DNA of 64,000 nucleotides from Frankiaceae bacterium (GCA_035556555.1 DATMES010000008.1:1-64000), one strand, 5' to 3'. Shown: positions 52,309-61,174, numbered from the stretch's first letter. Numbers and translations are program-made. The notes: generated by a model not told the origin, from the letters alone.

Positions 52309-53187
52309 CTACGGGTTGCGCCAGCCGTCCGTCGGGAGCCGGAACTTCGCCACGAGGCGTTCGGTGAACGGCGCCGGGTGGATCCGTGCGAGCCGTACCG
52401 GCTGGGCGCCGCGCCTGACCTCCACGCGCACGCCCTGGCCGAGCTCGGTGACGCGGCGCCCATCGCAGAACAGCACCCCGCCTCCCGCCCCCGGCAGCAG
52501 GTCCACGGTGATGACGCTGCCGGGACCGACGACGACCGGCCGCGCGAACAGGGCGTGCGCGCTGATCGGCACCAGCAGCAGCGCCTCGACGTCGGGAGCC
52601 ACGACCGGCCCGCCCGCCGAGAACGCGTACGCCGTGCTCCCCGTCGGCGTCGCGAGCACCAGCCCGTCGCAGCCGTAGCGGCTCAGCGGCCTGCCGTCGA
52701 TCGCGGCGACGACCTCGATCATGCGTTCGCGTGCGGCCTTCTCGACCGAGGCCTCGTTGAGCGCCCAGTCGGTGCCGACGACCTCGCCGTCGCGTCTCAC
52801 CGTCACGTCGAGAGTCAGCCGCTCCTCGACGGTGTACGACTTGGCCTCGACGTGAGCGACAGTCGCGCGGATGTCGTCGGGCTCGATCTCGGCGAGGAAC
52901 CCGACATGGCCGAGGTTGACGCCGAGCAGCGGCGTGCCCGCGGGGCGGGCCAGCTCGGCCGCGCGGAGCAGCGTGCCGTCGCCGCCGAGCACGATGATGA
53001 GCTCGGCGCCGTCGGCGGCCTTCGCGTCGTCGAGGACCGTCGCGTCATCGATACGGGCCTCGGGCGCCTCGCTCGCGAGCAGTCGTACGCCGAGGCCCGC
53101 GTCGCGCAGCGCGGCGGCGACCTCGCCGGCCGCCCCGAGCGCCTTCTCGCGGCCGGTGTGGACGACGAGCAGCACCTCGCGGGTCAC
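52309..53187 (-). CDS. nadK: NAD kinase
   Basis: 292 aa. IIVLGGDGTLLRAAEL, VNLGHVGFL, the ALNEASV motif and DGLVLATPTGSTAYAFSAGGP cover the diacylglycerol-kinase-like fold and the active site. It makes NADP from NAD. GTG overlaps the tlyA stop (GTGA). The recN-nadK-tlyA grouping is standard in actinobacteria; here the MBOAT pair is inserted between recN and nadK. Confidence 0.97.
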   Translation of the reverse strand: MTREVLLVVHTGREKALGAAGEVAAALRDAGLGVRLLASEAPEARIDDATVLDDAKAADGAELIIVLGGDGTLLRAAELARPAGTPLLGVNLGHVGFLAEIEPDDIRATVAHVEAKSYTVEERLTLDVTVRRDGEVVGTDWALNEASVEKAARERMIEVVAAIDGRPLSRYGCDGLVLATPTGSTAYAFSAGGPVVAPDVEALLLVPISAHALFARPVVVGPGSVITVDLLPGAGGGVLFCDGRRVTELGQGVRVEVRRGAQPVRLARIHPAPFTERLVAKFRLPTDGWRNP

Positions 53188-53984
53188 TGCGGCCCCTCGC
53201 GGACGGCGCGTTCCAGGTCGGCCTCGCCGAGCGGCGGCCCGCCAGCGCGGAGCCACAGGAAGTACTCGACGTTGCCCGCGGGACCGGGCAGCGGGCTCGC
53301 GGTGACGCCCATCACGCCGAGCCCCACCTCCGCCCCGGCGGCGGCGACGAGGCGGACGGCGTCGGCGCGTACCTCGGGGTCGCGGACGACGCCGCCCTGG
53401 CCGACGCGGGCCTTCCCGACCTCGAACTGCGGCTTCACCATGAGCACCAGGTCGGCCTCCGGCGTGGCGATCCCGCGCAGCGCGGGGACGACCTTGGCGA
53501 GCGCGATGAACGACAGGTCGGCCACGACCAGGTCGACCGGCTCGCCGACCTCGTCGAGGGTGATCTCCCGGACGTTCGTGCGGTCGAGCACCGTCACCCG
53601 CGGATCGCTCCTGACGGACCACGCGAGCTGGCCGTATCCGACGTCCACGGCGACGACGTGCGCGGCGCCGCGGCGCAGCAGGACGTCGGTGAACCCTCCG
53701 GTGGAGGCTCCGGCGTCCAGCGCGCGTCGCCCCTCGACCTCAGGGGGAGGTGTGAACGCGTCGAGCGCGCCGGCCAGCTTGTGGCCGCCGCGGGAGACGT
53801 ACTCCTCGGTCGCGACCTCCTCGACGGTCACCGAGGCGGTGGCGTCGACGCCGGTGGACGGCTTGGTGGCGACCAGGCCGCCGACGCGGACCCTGCCTTC
53901 GGCGATGACCGCGCTCGCCTGCTCGCGGCTGCGGGCGAGCCCGCGCCGGACCAGCTCGGCGTCGAGCCGCGCCCGGTGGGCCAC
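53184..53984 (-). CDS. tlyA: TlyA family rRNA 2'-O-methyltransferase
   Basis: 266 aa. N-terminal S4 domain (about 4-60) and Rossmann-type methyltransferase with DAGASTGGFTDVLL (SAM motif), VADLSFIALAKV and KPQFEVGK (catalytic Lys). In M. tuberculosis TlyA methylates C1409 of 16S and C1920 of 23S rRNA and sets capreomycin sensitivity. GTG at 53984 shares one base with the stop of the preceding gene. Confidence 0.94.
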   Translation of the reverse strand: MAHRARLDAELVRRGLARSREQASAVIAEGRVRVGGLVATKPSTGVDATASVTVEEVATEEYVSRGGHKLAGALDAFTPPPEVEGRRALDAGASTGGFTDVLLRRGAAHVVAVDVGYGQLAWSVRSDPRVTVLDRTNVREITLDEVGEPVDLVVADLSFIALAKVVPALRGIATPEADLVLMVKPQFEVGKARVGQGGVVRDPEVRADAVRLVAAAGAEVGLGVMGVTASPLPGPAGNVEYFLWLRAGGPPLGEADLERAVREGPQ

Positions 53985-54190
53985 TACGTACCGAGGCCGG
54001 CGAGCGTCCCCTGGAGGACGCCGTGCACCTCGTCGTAGACGGCGACGTGACCGGCGACGGGCGTGCCGTCGGTCTCGGCGAGCCGGGCGCGCGCGGCGTC
54101 GACGGCCGCGACCGCGGGCGCGGCAGCCTCCGCGGCGCGGGGGTCGGCGGGCGTCTGGTCGGCGACGGGAGTGGCGTCGGCCTCGGTCAC
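53984..54190 (-). CDS. Small conserved protein between phasin-like gene and tlyA
   Basis: 68 aa, rich in Ala and Pro at the start, with VDAARARLAETDGTPVAGHVAVYDEVH near the end in part. Small proteins with the H-V-x-V-Y/F-D-x-V-H pattern occur in the same place before tlyA in other actinobacteria. Function unknown. The GTG overlaps the previous stop; its own stop overlaps the tlyA start. Confidence 0.65.
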   Translation of the reverse strand: MTEADATPVADQTPADPRAAEAAAPAVAAVDAARARLAETDGTPVAGHVAVYDEVHGVLQGTLAGLGT

Positions 54191-54672
54191 GAGCTGGCCT
54201 TCTTCGCGGCCTTCTTCGCGGGCTTGCGCGCGGGCTTGGTGGCGGGCTTGCGCGCCGGGGCCTTGGCCGCGGGCTTGGCGGCGGGCTTCTTCGCCGTCGG
54301 AGCCTTCTTCACGGCAGGCTTCTTGGCCGCGGGCTTCGCGGCGGGCTTGGCCGGGGCCGCGGGCTTGTCGGTGCTCGCGTCGCGCAGGGCCGACTCCAGC
54401 GACTGGAGGCGCTTGGTCAGCCGGTCGACGGAGTCGGCGGTGGCGAGGCCGACGACGTTGAGGGCCTTCTCGACCTCGCTGCGGACGAGGGCGGTGATCA
54501 TCTCTCGGTTGCTCTTGCTGGTCTGGATGAGGTCCTCGGCGAGGCTGCTCACCTGCTCCGCGGTGGCCTCGCCCTGGGCGACGAGCGCCTTGGACGCGGC
54601 GACGGCGCGCTGGCGGCCGACCTCGGTCAGCCCGCTGGCGAGGTTCAGGTAGTTCTTGAGCGCATCGCGCAC
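54187..54672 (-). CDS. Phasin-like protein with Lys/Ala/Pro-rich tail
   Basis: 161 aa. The helical N-terminal part (about 1-90, amphipathic, NLASGLTEVGRQRAVAAS) looks like the phasin/PhaF coiled-coil region. The tail (about 105-161) is AKPA/KKA repeats like histone H1 or PhaF, so it may bind DNA. It could link polyhydroxyalkanoate granules or the nucleoid; no PHA gene is nearby. GTG at 54672 after GGAGGG. Confidence 0.7.
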   Translation of the reverse strand: MRDALKNYLNLASGLTEVGRQRAVAASKALVAQGEATAEQVSSLAEDLIQTSKSNREMITALVRSEVEKALNVVGLATADSVDRLTKRLQSLESALRDASTDKPAAPAKPAAKPAAKKPAVKKAPTAKKPAAKPAAKAPARKPATKPARKPAKKAAKKASS

Positions 54673-54764
54673 GGCACGATCCCTCCGATAGGCGTCCCCG
54701 TCACGCTACCGGAGCGACCCGCGCGACGCGGGTAGCCACCCGGTTCGTGATGGGCGCGCTGGGG

Positions 54765-54770
54765 TAGCGT
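54765..54770 (+). promoter_or_regulatory. -10 box for a leaderless SCP2 transcript
   Basis: TAGCGT, six bases before the ATG at 54777. No ribosome-binding site precedes the start codon, which fits leaderless translation. Confidence 0.45.
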
Positions 54771-54776
54771 TCGCGC

Positions 54777-55115
54777 ATGGCCTCGGTCGAAGAGTGCGAG
54801 GCGGCGTTGCACGACGTGGCAAGGCTGCTGCACAAGGTCGATGAAGACCTGCGGGAGCAGCACGTCGTCGAGCGCACCCTGAGCTGCTGGGTCTCCGACC
54901 TCAAGGAGTGCTTCACGGCCAGGATCGGCCCTGAGGGGCTCACCGGCATCGAGCGCGGCGGGCAGCACGACGGCCAGATCCGGGTGAAGGTCAGCAGCGA
55001 CGACCTCGTCGCGCTGACCAAGGGCGAGCTGAGCTTCCCGATCGCGTGGGCGACCGGCAAGGTCAAGGTCGACGCGAGCATCAGCGACCTGCTGCGGCTG
55101 CGTTCGCTCCTCTAG
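54777..55115 (+). CDS. SCP2 sterol-carrier-like domain protein
   Basis: 112 aa, a stand-alone SCP2 fold: LSCWVSDLKECFTARIG..., KVSSDDLVALTKGEL, AWATGKVKVDASISDLLRL (conserved GKVKV...S). It should bind a hydrophobic ligand; the partner is unknown. Its 3' end is 7 nt from the convergent HAD gene. Confidence 0.82.
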   Translation: MASVEECEAALHDVARLLHKVDEDLREQHVVERTLSCWVSDLKECFTARIGPEGLTGIERGGQHDGQIRVKVSSDDLVALTKGELSFPIAWATGKVKVDASISDLLRLRSLL

Positions 55116-55122
55116 TAGAGGT

Positions 55123-56001
55123 TCAGACCCAGGTCGTCCGCAGGACGCCGCGCAGCGCGTCGAGGCCGTCACGGACGCCGTCCGCCGGGTGCGGGAGCAG
55201 CAGCGTGCGCAGGTCGAGGCCGACGTACGTCGGCCGCCGCCCCTCCGGCGCCGCGAGCAGCGCCGCCTCGTCGGTGACGCCGGTGAGCACGAGCAGGCTG
55301 TCGCACCCCGCGCGGGCCGCGCCCTCGACGTCGGTGTCGAGCCGGTCGCCGACGACGAGCGGCCGTACGGCACCCGAGCGGCGGACCGCCTCGTGGTGCA
55401 GCGCGCGTTCAGGCTTGCCGGCCGCGGCGTCGGGGCGGCGGCCCACGGCGTGCGCGACGAACGCCACCAGCGCGCCGTTCCCCGGCAGCTGACCTCGCTC
55501 GCTGGGAATGGTCGCGTCGAGGTTGCAGGCGACCCAGACGGCGCCGGCCCGCACGGCGAGCGCGGCCTCGGTGAGGTCGGCGTACGTGAGCGTGGGGTCG
55601 TACCCCTGCACCACGGCGGCCGGGCGGTCGGCGGCGGCCGGGACCGAGGCGTAGCCCGCAGCGGCCAGCGCCTCGCGCAGCCCCTCCGTGCCGGTCACGA
55701 GGACGGGTCCCGGGGGCGGGACGAGCGTGCCGAGCAGCGTCGCGGCCGCCTGCGCGGCGGTGACGACCTCCGACTCGGCCGCGGGGATGCCGAGCGCGGT
55801 GAGGTGCGCGGCGACGGTGGCGGGGGTGCGGGAGGCGTTGTTGGTGACGTACGCGATCCGCATGCCCGCCGCCCGCGCCGCCGCGATCGCCTCGACGGCG
55901 CCAGGGATGGCGGCGTCACCCGTGTAGACGACGCCGTCGAGGTCGAGCAGGGCGGTGTCGTACGCTTCGCAGAGCGGCGCGGCGCACGCGCCGAGCGTCA
56001 C
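55123..56001 (-). CDS. HAD-superfamily hydrolase, NagD-like
   Basis: 292 aa. Motif I LLDLDGVVYTGD, motif II VTNNASRT, motif III Lys in GKPERALH, and motif IV VVGDRLDTDVEGA. The class IIA cap in the middle fits NagD/PNPP-type phosphatases. Probable phosphatase for a small metabolite. Homologue of Rv1692 (glycerol 3-phosphate phosphatase). GTG overlaps the TPR gene's stop. Confidence 0.9.
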   Translation of the reverse strand: MTLGACAAPLCEAYDTALLDLDGVVYTGDAAIPGAVEAIAAARAAGMRIAYVTNNASRTPATVAAHLTALGIPAAESEVVTAAQAAATLLGTLVPPPGPVLVTGTEGLREALAAAGYASVPAAADRPAAVVQGYDPTLTYADLTEAALAVRAGAVWVACNLDATIPSERGQLPGNGALVAFVAHAVGRRPDAAAGKPERALHHEAVRRSGAVRPLVVGDRLDTDVEGAARAGCDSLLVLTGVTDEAALLAAPEGRRPTYVGLDLRTLLLPHPADGVRDGLDALRGVLRTTWV

Positions 56002-56456
56002 CGCCGGGCGGCCTTGGTGGCCCGGGCGCCGCGCAGCGCGGTGGCGTAGTGGGCGACGTCGGGGCGCATGGCGGCGGCGAGCGCTAGGTGCTCGATCGCG
56101 GTCTCGAGGTCGTCGACACGGGCGGCGGCGAGGCCGAGCCCGAACTGCGCGTAGTCGTCGGCGGGGTTGACGGCGACGATCATCTCGAACGACACCTTCG
56201 CCTCGGCGTACATCCCCGCGTCGAACTGCGCCCGCGCCAGCGCCTCGAGCACGGAGCGCGACTCGGGGACGGCCGCGCTGGCCCGGGTCAGCAGCTCGAC
56301 GGCGGCATGCAGGTCGCCGTTCTCGAGCAGCTGGACGCCGCGGGTGTACCAGTCGTAGACCTCGCCCGACGGCAGCGTGTCGGGCGGCGGGGGCGGCAGG
56401 TCGGCGAACGGCGGCCTGGCCGGCTCCTCCTCGTCGTTCCAGTCGTCGCGCGTCAT
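55998..56456 (-). CDS. Tetratricopeptide repeat protein (Rv1691-like)
   Basis: 152 aa. Acidic Pro-rich start (1-30), then about three TPR units (GVQLLENGDLHAAVELLTRA, ALARAQFDAGMYAEAKVSFE, LGLAAARVDDLETAIEHLAL). It probably acts as a protein-binding scaffold. Coupled to the HAD gene; divergent from the DUF1015 gene. Confidence 0.85.
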   Translation of the reverse strand: MTRDDWNDEEEPARPPFADLPPPPPDTLPSGEVYDWYTRGVQLLENGDLHAAVELLTRASAAVPESRSVLEALARAQFDAGMYAEAKVSFEMIVAVNPADDYAQFGLGLAAARVDDLETAIEHLALAAAMRPDVAHYATALRGARATKAARR

Positions 56457-56490
56457 GTCGCCTCCTCGCCTGCTCCCTCGGGCCGCGCCG

Positions 56491-56496
56491 TACGAT
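56491..56496 (+). promoter_or_regulatory. -10 box for a leaderless DUF1015 transcript
   Basis: TACGAT, seven bases before the ATG at 56504; no ribosome-binding site is seen. Spacing is the same as at recN. Confidence 0.45.
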
Positions 56497-56503
56497 GCGC
56501 GGC

Positions 56504-57811
56504 ATGACCTCCCAGCCGGACCCTGCCGTTCCCGCTCCCAGCGGACTGGAGCTCGTGCCCTTCCGTGCCCTGCGCTACGACGAGGCGGTCGCGGGGCCGC
56601 TCTCCGCCCTCACGTCGCCGCCGTACGACGTCATCGATGAGGACGGCGTGCGGCGTTACGAGGCCCTGAGCCCGTACAACGTCGTTCGTCTCATCCTGCC
56701 ACGGGACCCCGGGGACGGGCGCTCGACGCGCTACGAGTCGGCAGCCGCCTTGCTGGCCGAATGGCGGGCGGCAGGCGTGCTGAAGGCAGACGACGAGCCG
56801 GCGCTGTACGCGTACGAGATGCGCGACGGCGAGTCCGTCACGCGCGGGCTGATCGGCGCGCTGGCGCTCGTCGACCCGGACGCGGGCATCGTGCTCCCGC
56901 ACGAGAACACCATGGCAGGCCCGGTCTCCGACCGGCTCGCGCTCACCGCGGCGACGGAGACCAACAACGAGCCGATCTACCTCGTGTACGACGGCGGCGG
57001 CGTCGCGTCCGCGGTCGTCAGCGACGTCGGCGGGCAGCCGCCGCTCGCGGAGGCGACCACCGACGACGGCCTGCACCACAGGCTCTGGGCGATCACCGAC
57101 CCCGAGATCCTCGCGGCCGTCGCCGCCGACCTGCACACGCGCCGCGCGGTCATCGCGGACGGCCACCACAGGTACGCGAACTTCCGCCGCCACCAGGCCG
57201 ACAGGCACGCCGCGGGCGCGGGGAACGGCCCGTGGGACCACGGGCTGGCGTTCCTCGTGGACGCGACGGCGTTCGGGCCGCAGGTGCACGCGATCCACCG
57301 CGTCGTGCCGTCGCTGCCGGTGGCCGAGGCCGTACGGCTGGCGTCGGAGGCGTTCACGGTGACGCGGCTCGACGGCAGCCTCGACGAGGCGCTCGGCGCG
57401 CTGGAGCGGGCGGGCAAGGGCGGGGCGGCGTTCGTGCTCTCGGGTACGGACGGCCGCTGGCTGCTCACCGAGCCCTCCGCCGCCGAGCTGGGCGCGCACC
57501 TGCCTGGCGAGGCGTCCGCGGCGTGGCGCGGGCTCGACGTCACCGTCGCGCACCACCTCCTCATCCGCGCCGTCTGGCACGTCACCGACGACGAGGACAC
57601 CGTCTGGTACCGCCACGACGCGCCGTCGGCCGAGGCGGCCGCGCACGAGCACGGCGGCACCGCGCTGCTGCTCAATCCGACGCCGGTCGAGGCGGTCATC
57701 GCCGTCGCCGCGGCGGGCGAGCGGATGCCGAGGAAGTCGACGTACTTCACGCCGAAGCCGCGCACGGGCTTCCTGCTCCGCGCGTACGCCGACGCGACGA
57801 ACCAGCCCTAG
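56504..57811 (+). CDS. DUF1015 family protein
   Basis: 435 aa from the ATG at 56504. The family is a widespread DUF with SPPYDVI, NVVRLILP, ENTMAGP, IADGHHRYANF and HRVVPSL blocks, all visible. Function has not been shown, although some members are linked with ParB-like or SerK-related enzymes. The ATG at 56495 would overlap the promoter box, so 56504 is preferred. Single gene. Confidence 0.9.
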   Translation: MTSQPDPAVPAPSGLELVPFRALRYDEAVAGPLSALTSPPYDVIDEDGVRRYEALSPYNVVRLILPRDPGDGRSTRYESAAALLAEWRAAGVLKADDEPALYAYEMRDGESVTRGLIGALALVDPDAGIVLPHENTMAGPVSDRLALTAATETNNEPIYLVYDGGGVASAVVSDVGGQPPLAEATTDDGLHHRLWAITDPEILAAVAADLHTRRAVIADGHHRYANFRRHQADRHAAGAGNGPWDHGLAFLVDATAFGPQVHAIHRVVPSLPVAEAVRLASEAFTVTRLDGSLDEALGALERAGKGGAAFVLSGTDGRWLLTEPSAAELGAHLPGEASAAWRGLDVTVAHHLLIRAVWHVTDDEDTVWYRHDAPSAEAAAHEHGGTALLLNPTPVEAVIAVAAAGERMPRKSTYFTPKPRTGFLLRAYADATNQP

Positions 57812-57815
57812 CGGC

Positions 57816-57855
57816 GTCTCCCCTACGAGCGCGAGGGGCGCGCTCGGGAGGGGAC
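57816..57855 (+). promoter_or_regulatory. Hairpin covering the ribosome-binding site of the GDSL esterase
   Basis: Outer stem GTCTCCCCT / AGGGGAC, inner stem CGAGCGCG / CGCGCTCG, loop AGGGG. The GGGAGGGG ribosome-binding site of the next gene lies in the 3' arm. It also follows the DUF1015 stop by 5 nt, so it could be a terminator. Confidence 0.5.
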
Positions 57856-57861
57856 CCCGCC

Positions 57862-58800
57862 GTGATCCGTCGTACCCGTCGTCTGCTCTGCTCGCTCGCC
57901 GCCGTCGCGGCGGCCGCCACGCTCGGCGTCGCGCCGGAGCCCGCCGCCGCCGCGGGCGTGCGCATCTACCCGCTCGGCGACTCCATCACGTACGGCGCCA
58001 CGTGGTACGTCGGCCGGCCCGCGCAGCTGCCGCCGGAGGTGCCGTACAGCACCGTGGGCGTGGACTCGCCGGGGGGCTACCGGGCGCCGCTGACGCTGGC
58101 GCTGACCGCGCAGGGCGTGACGCACGAGATGGTGGGCACGTCGACCGCCAACTCGAACGCCGTCCTCGACCAGCTCGGCCAGAACCGCCACAACGGCCAC
58201 CCCGGCTACCGGATCGACCAGAACGCCGCCGCGCTCGACGGTCGCGGCCCGAGCAGCGACCTCGGCGGCTACTGGCTGACCGGCACGGCCACCCGCGCCC
58301 CGATCACCCCCGACGTCACCGTCATCCACCTCGGCACCAACGACATCGGCCAGCGCTACGACCCCGGCACGACGTACCCGAACGCCGGCGGCAAGGTGAA
58401 CTACGCCAACGCCGCCCAGCGCGCGGCGTTCGTCGGCAACCTCACCGCGCGGCTCCAGGCGCTCGTGGACAAGGTCCAGGCGCTGCGCCCCGGCTCGCGG
58501 ATCGTGCTGTCGAACGTCACGCCGTGGGCCGCCGCCCCGAACGACCGGGTGACCTACGAGTACGCCCAGGCCATCAGCGCCCTCGTCGCCGGCGAGCAGG
58601 GCAGGGGCGAGCGCGTGGTCTACGCCGACGTCTGGTCGGCGTTCGCCACGGTCGTGCCCGCGACGCCCGCGGCGCCGGAGACCATCGCCGTGATCCCTGG
58701 CCTGCTGTCGCCGGACAACGTGCACCCGACGCCGGCCGGCTACGCCGCCATGGCCGCCGTCTACGCGCAGGCGATCCCCGCGGCGCTCGCCCTGCCGTAG
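57862..58800 (+). CDS. Secreted SGNH/GDSL esterase
   Basis: 312 aa. Signal peptide ends about residue 33 (AAAA). SGNH blocks: PLGDSITYG (Ser), GGYR (Gly region), HLGTNDIGQ (Asn) and SPDNVHPTPAGY (Asp/His). An active extracellular lipase or carbohydrate esterase is likely. GTG at 57862, GGGAGGGG eight bases upstream. Confidence 0.9.
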   Translation: MIRRTRRLLCSLAAVAAAATLGVAPEPAAAAGVRIYPLGDSITYGATWYVGRPAQLPPEVPYSTVGVDSPGGYRAPLTLALTAQGVTHEMVGTSTANSNAVLDQLGQNRHNGHPGYRIDQNAAALDGRGPSSDLGGYWLTGTATRAPITPDVTVIHLGTNDIGQRYDPGTTYPNAGGKVNYANAAQRAAFVGNLTARLQALVDKVQALRPGSRIVLSNVTPWAAAPNDRVTYEYAQAISALVAGEQGRGERVVYADVWSAFATVVPATPAAPETIAVIPGLLSPDNVHPTPAGYAAMAAVYAQAIPAALALP

Positions 58801-58803
58801 CGG

Positions 58804-59151
58804 CTACGGCGGCGCCTTGGCGAGCCGCCGGGCCTTGAGCACCTCCACCTCCGTCCGGCTGGCCGTTCCCCCGCCGGCCCGCCAGAACCGCCGGCGCAGC
58901 GCGCCGGTGACCTCGACGCTGTCGCCGGCGGCCCACGCCAGGGCCGTCCGGCGCAGCGCGGGGGTCCACGCCACGCAGTCGATCGTGTCGATCGCCGGCG
59001 TCCGCGAGCGCGTCCGCGTCTCCGGCGGGCGCCCCACCACCACCCGGAACGTCACCATGACGTCCCCGCTCGGCAGCGTCCGCTCCTCGGCCGGCGCGGA
59101 CAGCCGCCCGGCCAGCACGACGTCGTTGCGCTCGGCGACCTGCGCCACCAT
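58804..59151 (-). CDS. Single-stranded DNA-binding protein (small paralogue)
   Basis: 115 aa OB-fold of the SSB type (NDVVLAGRLSAPAEERTLPSG, CVAWTP, GDSVEVTGALRRRFW). It lacks the acidic DDDIPF-type tail of the main SSB, so it is likely an auxiliary protein (SsbB-like). ATG at 59151 after AGGAGG. Tail to tail with the esterase, 3 nt apart. Confidence 0.85.
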   Translation of the reverse strand: MVAQVAERNDVVLAGRLSAPAEERTLPSGDVMVTFRVVVGRPPETRTRSRTPAIDTIDCVAWTPALRRTALAWAAGDSVEVTGALRRRFWRAGGGTASRTEVEVLKARRLAKAPP

Positions 59152-59195
59152 CGCGTCCTCCTTCCCCGCCCGGCCTCGCGCCGGGTTCCCCCTTC

Positions 59196-59201
59196 TAGGA
59201 T
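59196..59201 (+). promoter_or_regulatory. Candidate -10 box for the metallo-beta-lactamase gene
   Basis: TAGGAT, about 60 nt before the ATG at 59261. No clear -35 box is visible. Confidence 0.35.
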
Positions 59202-59260
59202 GGGCGCGCGGAACGGCCCGCAACGGGCCCGGAGCCAATCTGTGGACGGAGATTTCCGGC

Positions 59261-60232
59261 ATGTTGACAACCGACCTCGGCGGCGGCGTCCACACGATCG
59301 ACACGCTGATGTCGGGCTACTCGGGCATCACCGCGGGCTACCTCGTGCTCAGCGAGCGGCCGTGCCTGGTCGAGACCGGCACCGCGAGGTCCGCGCCGGT
59401 CGTCCAGGCCGCGCTCGCGGAGCACGGGCTCGGCCCCGAGGATCTCGCCACCGTCGTCGTCACGCACATCCACCTCGACCACGCGGGCGGCGTGGGCGAC
59501 ATCGCGGCGGCGTACCCGAAGGCCGAGGTCGTCGTCCACGAGCTCGGCGCGCGGCACCTGGTCGACCCCAGCAAGCTCATGGCGAGCGCGCAGCGGGTGT
59601 ACGGGCCGCTGATGGACGAGGTGTTCGGCCCGCTGCTGCCCACCCCTGAGCAACGCGTCCGCGCCGTCGGCGACCAGGCGTCGATCGACCTCGGCGGCGG
59701 GCGCACCCTGAGCGTCCGCTACTCCCCTGGGCACGCGAAGCACCACGTCGGGCTGTTCGACGACTCGACCGGCGACCTCTACGTCGGCGACGCGGCCGGC
59801 ATCTACGTCCCCGAGGTCGACCTGCTCCGCCCCGCGACGCCGCCCCCGGACTTCGACCTCGACGTCGCGCTGGCCTCGATCGCGCTGTTCCAGGACATGG
59901 CACCGGCGCGGCTGCTGTTCAGCCACTACGGCCCGGTCTCGCACGTGGACGACATCCTCGAGCGCTCCGTCGAGGAGATCCGCCTGTGGGTCGAGCTGGT
60001 CGGCGAGGCGCGCGGCAGCGAGCTGGACCTCGACCACGCGGTCGGCCTGGTGCGCGAACGCACCGCTGAGCGCTACGCCGCCATCCGCACCGACCCCGAG
60101 CTGGACGAGAAGTTCGAGCGGCTGAACTCCTTCGCCGCGAACATCGTCGGCATCAACCGCTGGCTCGACAAGGTCGAGGGACGGACGTACGACTTCGGCG
60201 ACGCGGCGGGGCCTCCCCCGCTGGCGGGCTAG
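59261..60232 (+). CDS. Metallo-beta-lactamase fold hydrolase
   Basis: 323 aa. Metal motif THIHLDHAGG (HxHxDH), further His in YSPGHAKHH, Asp in VGDAAG and His in FSHYGP. A helical extension of about 90 residues follows. Substrate unknown; such enzymes include lactonases and glyoxalase II types. ATG at 59261, with GGAG upstream. Ends by overlapping the convergent TPR gene by 4 nt. Confidence 0.9.
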   Translation: MLTTDLGGGVHTIDTLMSGYSGITAGYLVLSERPCLVETGTARSAPVVQAALAEHGLGPEDLATVVVTHIHLDHAGGVGDIAAAYPKAEVVVHELGARHLVDPSKLMASAQRVYGPLMDEVFGPLLPTPEQRVRAVGDQASIDLGGGRTLSVRYSPGHAKHHVGLFDDSTGDLYVGDAAGIYVPEVDLLRPATPPPDFDLDVALASIALFQDMAPARLLFSHYGPVSHVDDILERSVEEIRLWVELVGEARGSELDLDHAVGLVRERTAERYAAIRTDPELDEKFERLNSFAANIVGINRWLDKVEGRTYDFGDAAGPPPLAG

Positions 60233-61113
60233 ATCTGGCCCAGGCGCTCCTGCGCGTCGGTCTCGCCGTCCTCGTCGATCGTCGCCACCGCGGTGAACCA
60301 GCTGACCGCCTCGTCGGTACGCCCCGCCGCGAGCAGCGCGTCGGCGTAGGCGTACCAGAGCCGCGGGGTCCACGACTCGACGGCGTCGCTGTCGAGCTCC
60401 TTGCCCTGCAGCGCGAGCACGGCGGCCTCGGGCTGGCCGAGGTCGCGGCGGGCGCCGGAGACCACGATCGCCAGCTCGATCTGGCTCGCGCGGTCCAGGC
60501 GGGCTTTCTCGGGGTCGTTGGCGTACGCGAGCGCGCGCTCGGGGTGGCCCAGCGCGCGCTCGCAGTCGGCGAGCAGCGGGAGGTGGTCGGGCAGGCCGGT
60601 GATGCGCCGGGCCGCCTTCAGCTCCGTCAGCGCGGCCGCGAAGTCGCCGGCGCGGTACGCCGTCACCCCGACCGCCTCCCGTACGGCGCCGACACGGCTG
60701 GCCAGCGCCTTGGCGGCTTTGGCGTGCTCGTACGCCTGCGTGGGGTCGTCGTCGACGAGCATGCCCGCGGCGACGAGGTGGCCGGCGATGCGCTCGACGG
60801 TCGGGTCGGGGAGGCCGCGCAGCTCGCGGCCCACGTCGCCCGGCAGCATCCTCGGGTCGGTGCCCTCGGGCAGCGGCGGTCCCGTCGGCCTGGCGGGCCG
60901 CTCGGCGCGCTCGGGCCTCGGCCCTGCTGGACGGGCGGGCCGCGCCGCGGAGGGCCGGCCTGTGACGCGCGCGGCACCCGTACGAGGGGCTCCGCCGCTC
61001 CTGGACCCACCCGAACGAGGTGCCGCGCCCTTGCGGGGCGCACCTGAGCTCGAGCCGCTACGAGGGGTGCCTGACCCGCGGCGGGGCGGCTGACCGTCGG
61101 AACGGTCGGGCAT
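60229..61113 (-). CDS. TPR-like protein with Arg/Ser/Gly-rich basic N-terminus
   Basis: 294 aa. The first 85 residues are highly basic and low in complexity (RSGGSRSGG, ARPARPAGPRPERAERPARP). Residues 90-294 are helical repeats (HAKAAKALASRVGAVREA, AALTELKAARRITGL, AVLALQGKELDSD). The basic tail could bind RNA or ribosomes. ATG at 61113 after AGGAGG. It lies downstream of the rRNA genes in the same orientation. Confidence 0.8.
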   Translation of the reverse strand: MPDRSDGQPPRRGSGTPRSGSSSGAPRKGAAPRSGGSRSGGAPRTGAARVTGRPSAARPARPAGPRPERAERPARPTGPPLPEGTDPRMLPGDVGRELRGLPDPTVERIAGHLVAAGMLVDDDPTQAYEHAKAAKALASRVGAVREAVGVTAYRAGDFAAALTELKAARRITGLPDHLPLLADCERALGHPERALAYANDPEKARLDRASQIELAIVVSGARRDLGQPEAAVLALQGKELDSDAVESWTPRLWYAYADALLAAGRTDEAVSWFTAVATIDEDGETDAQERLGQI

Positions 61114-61174
61114 GACAAACCTCCTGGGAAACCACGACGAGGGCCACCATAAGTGACCCTCGTCGAGGAAGTAT

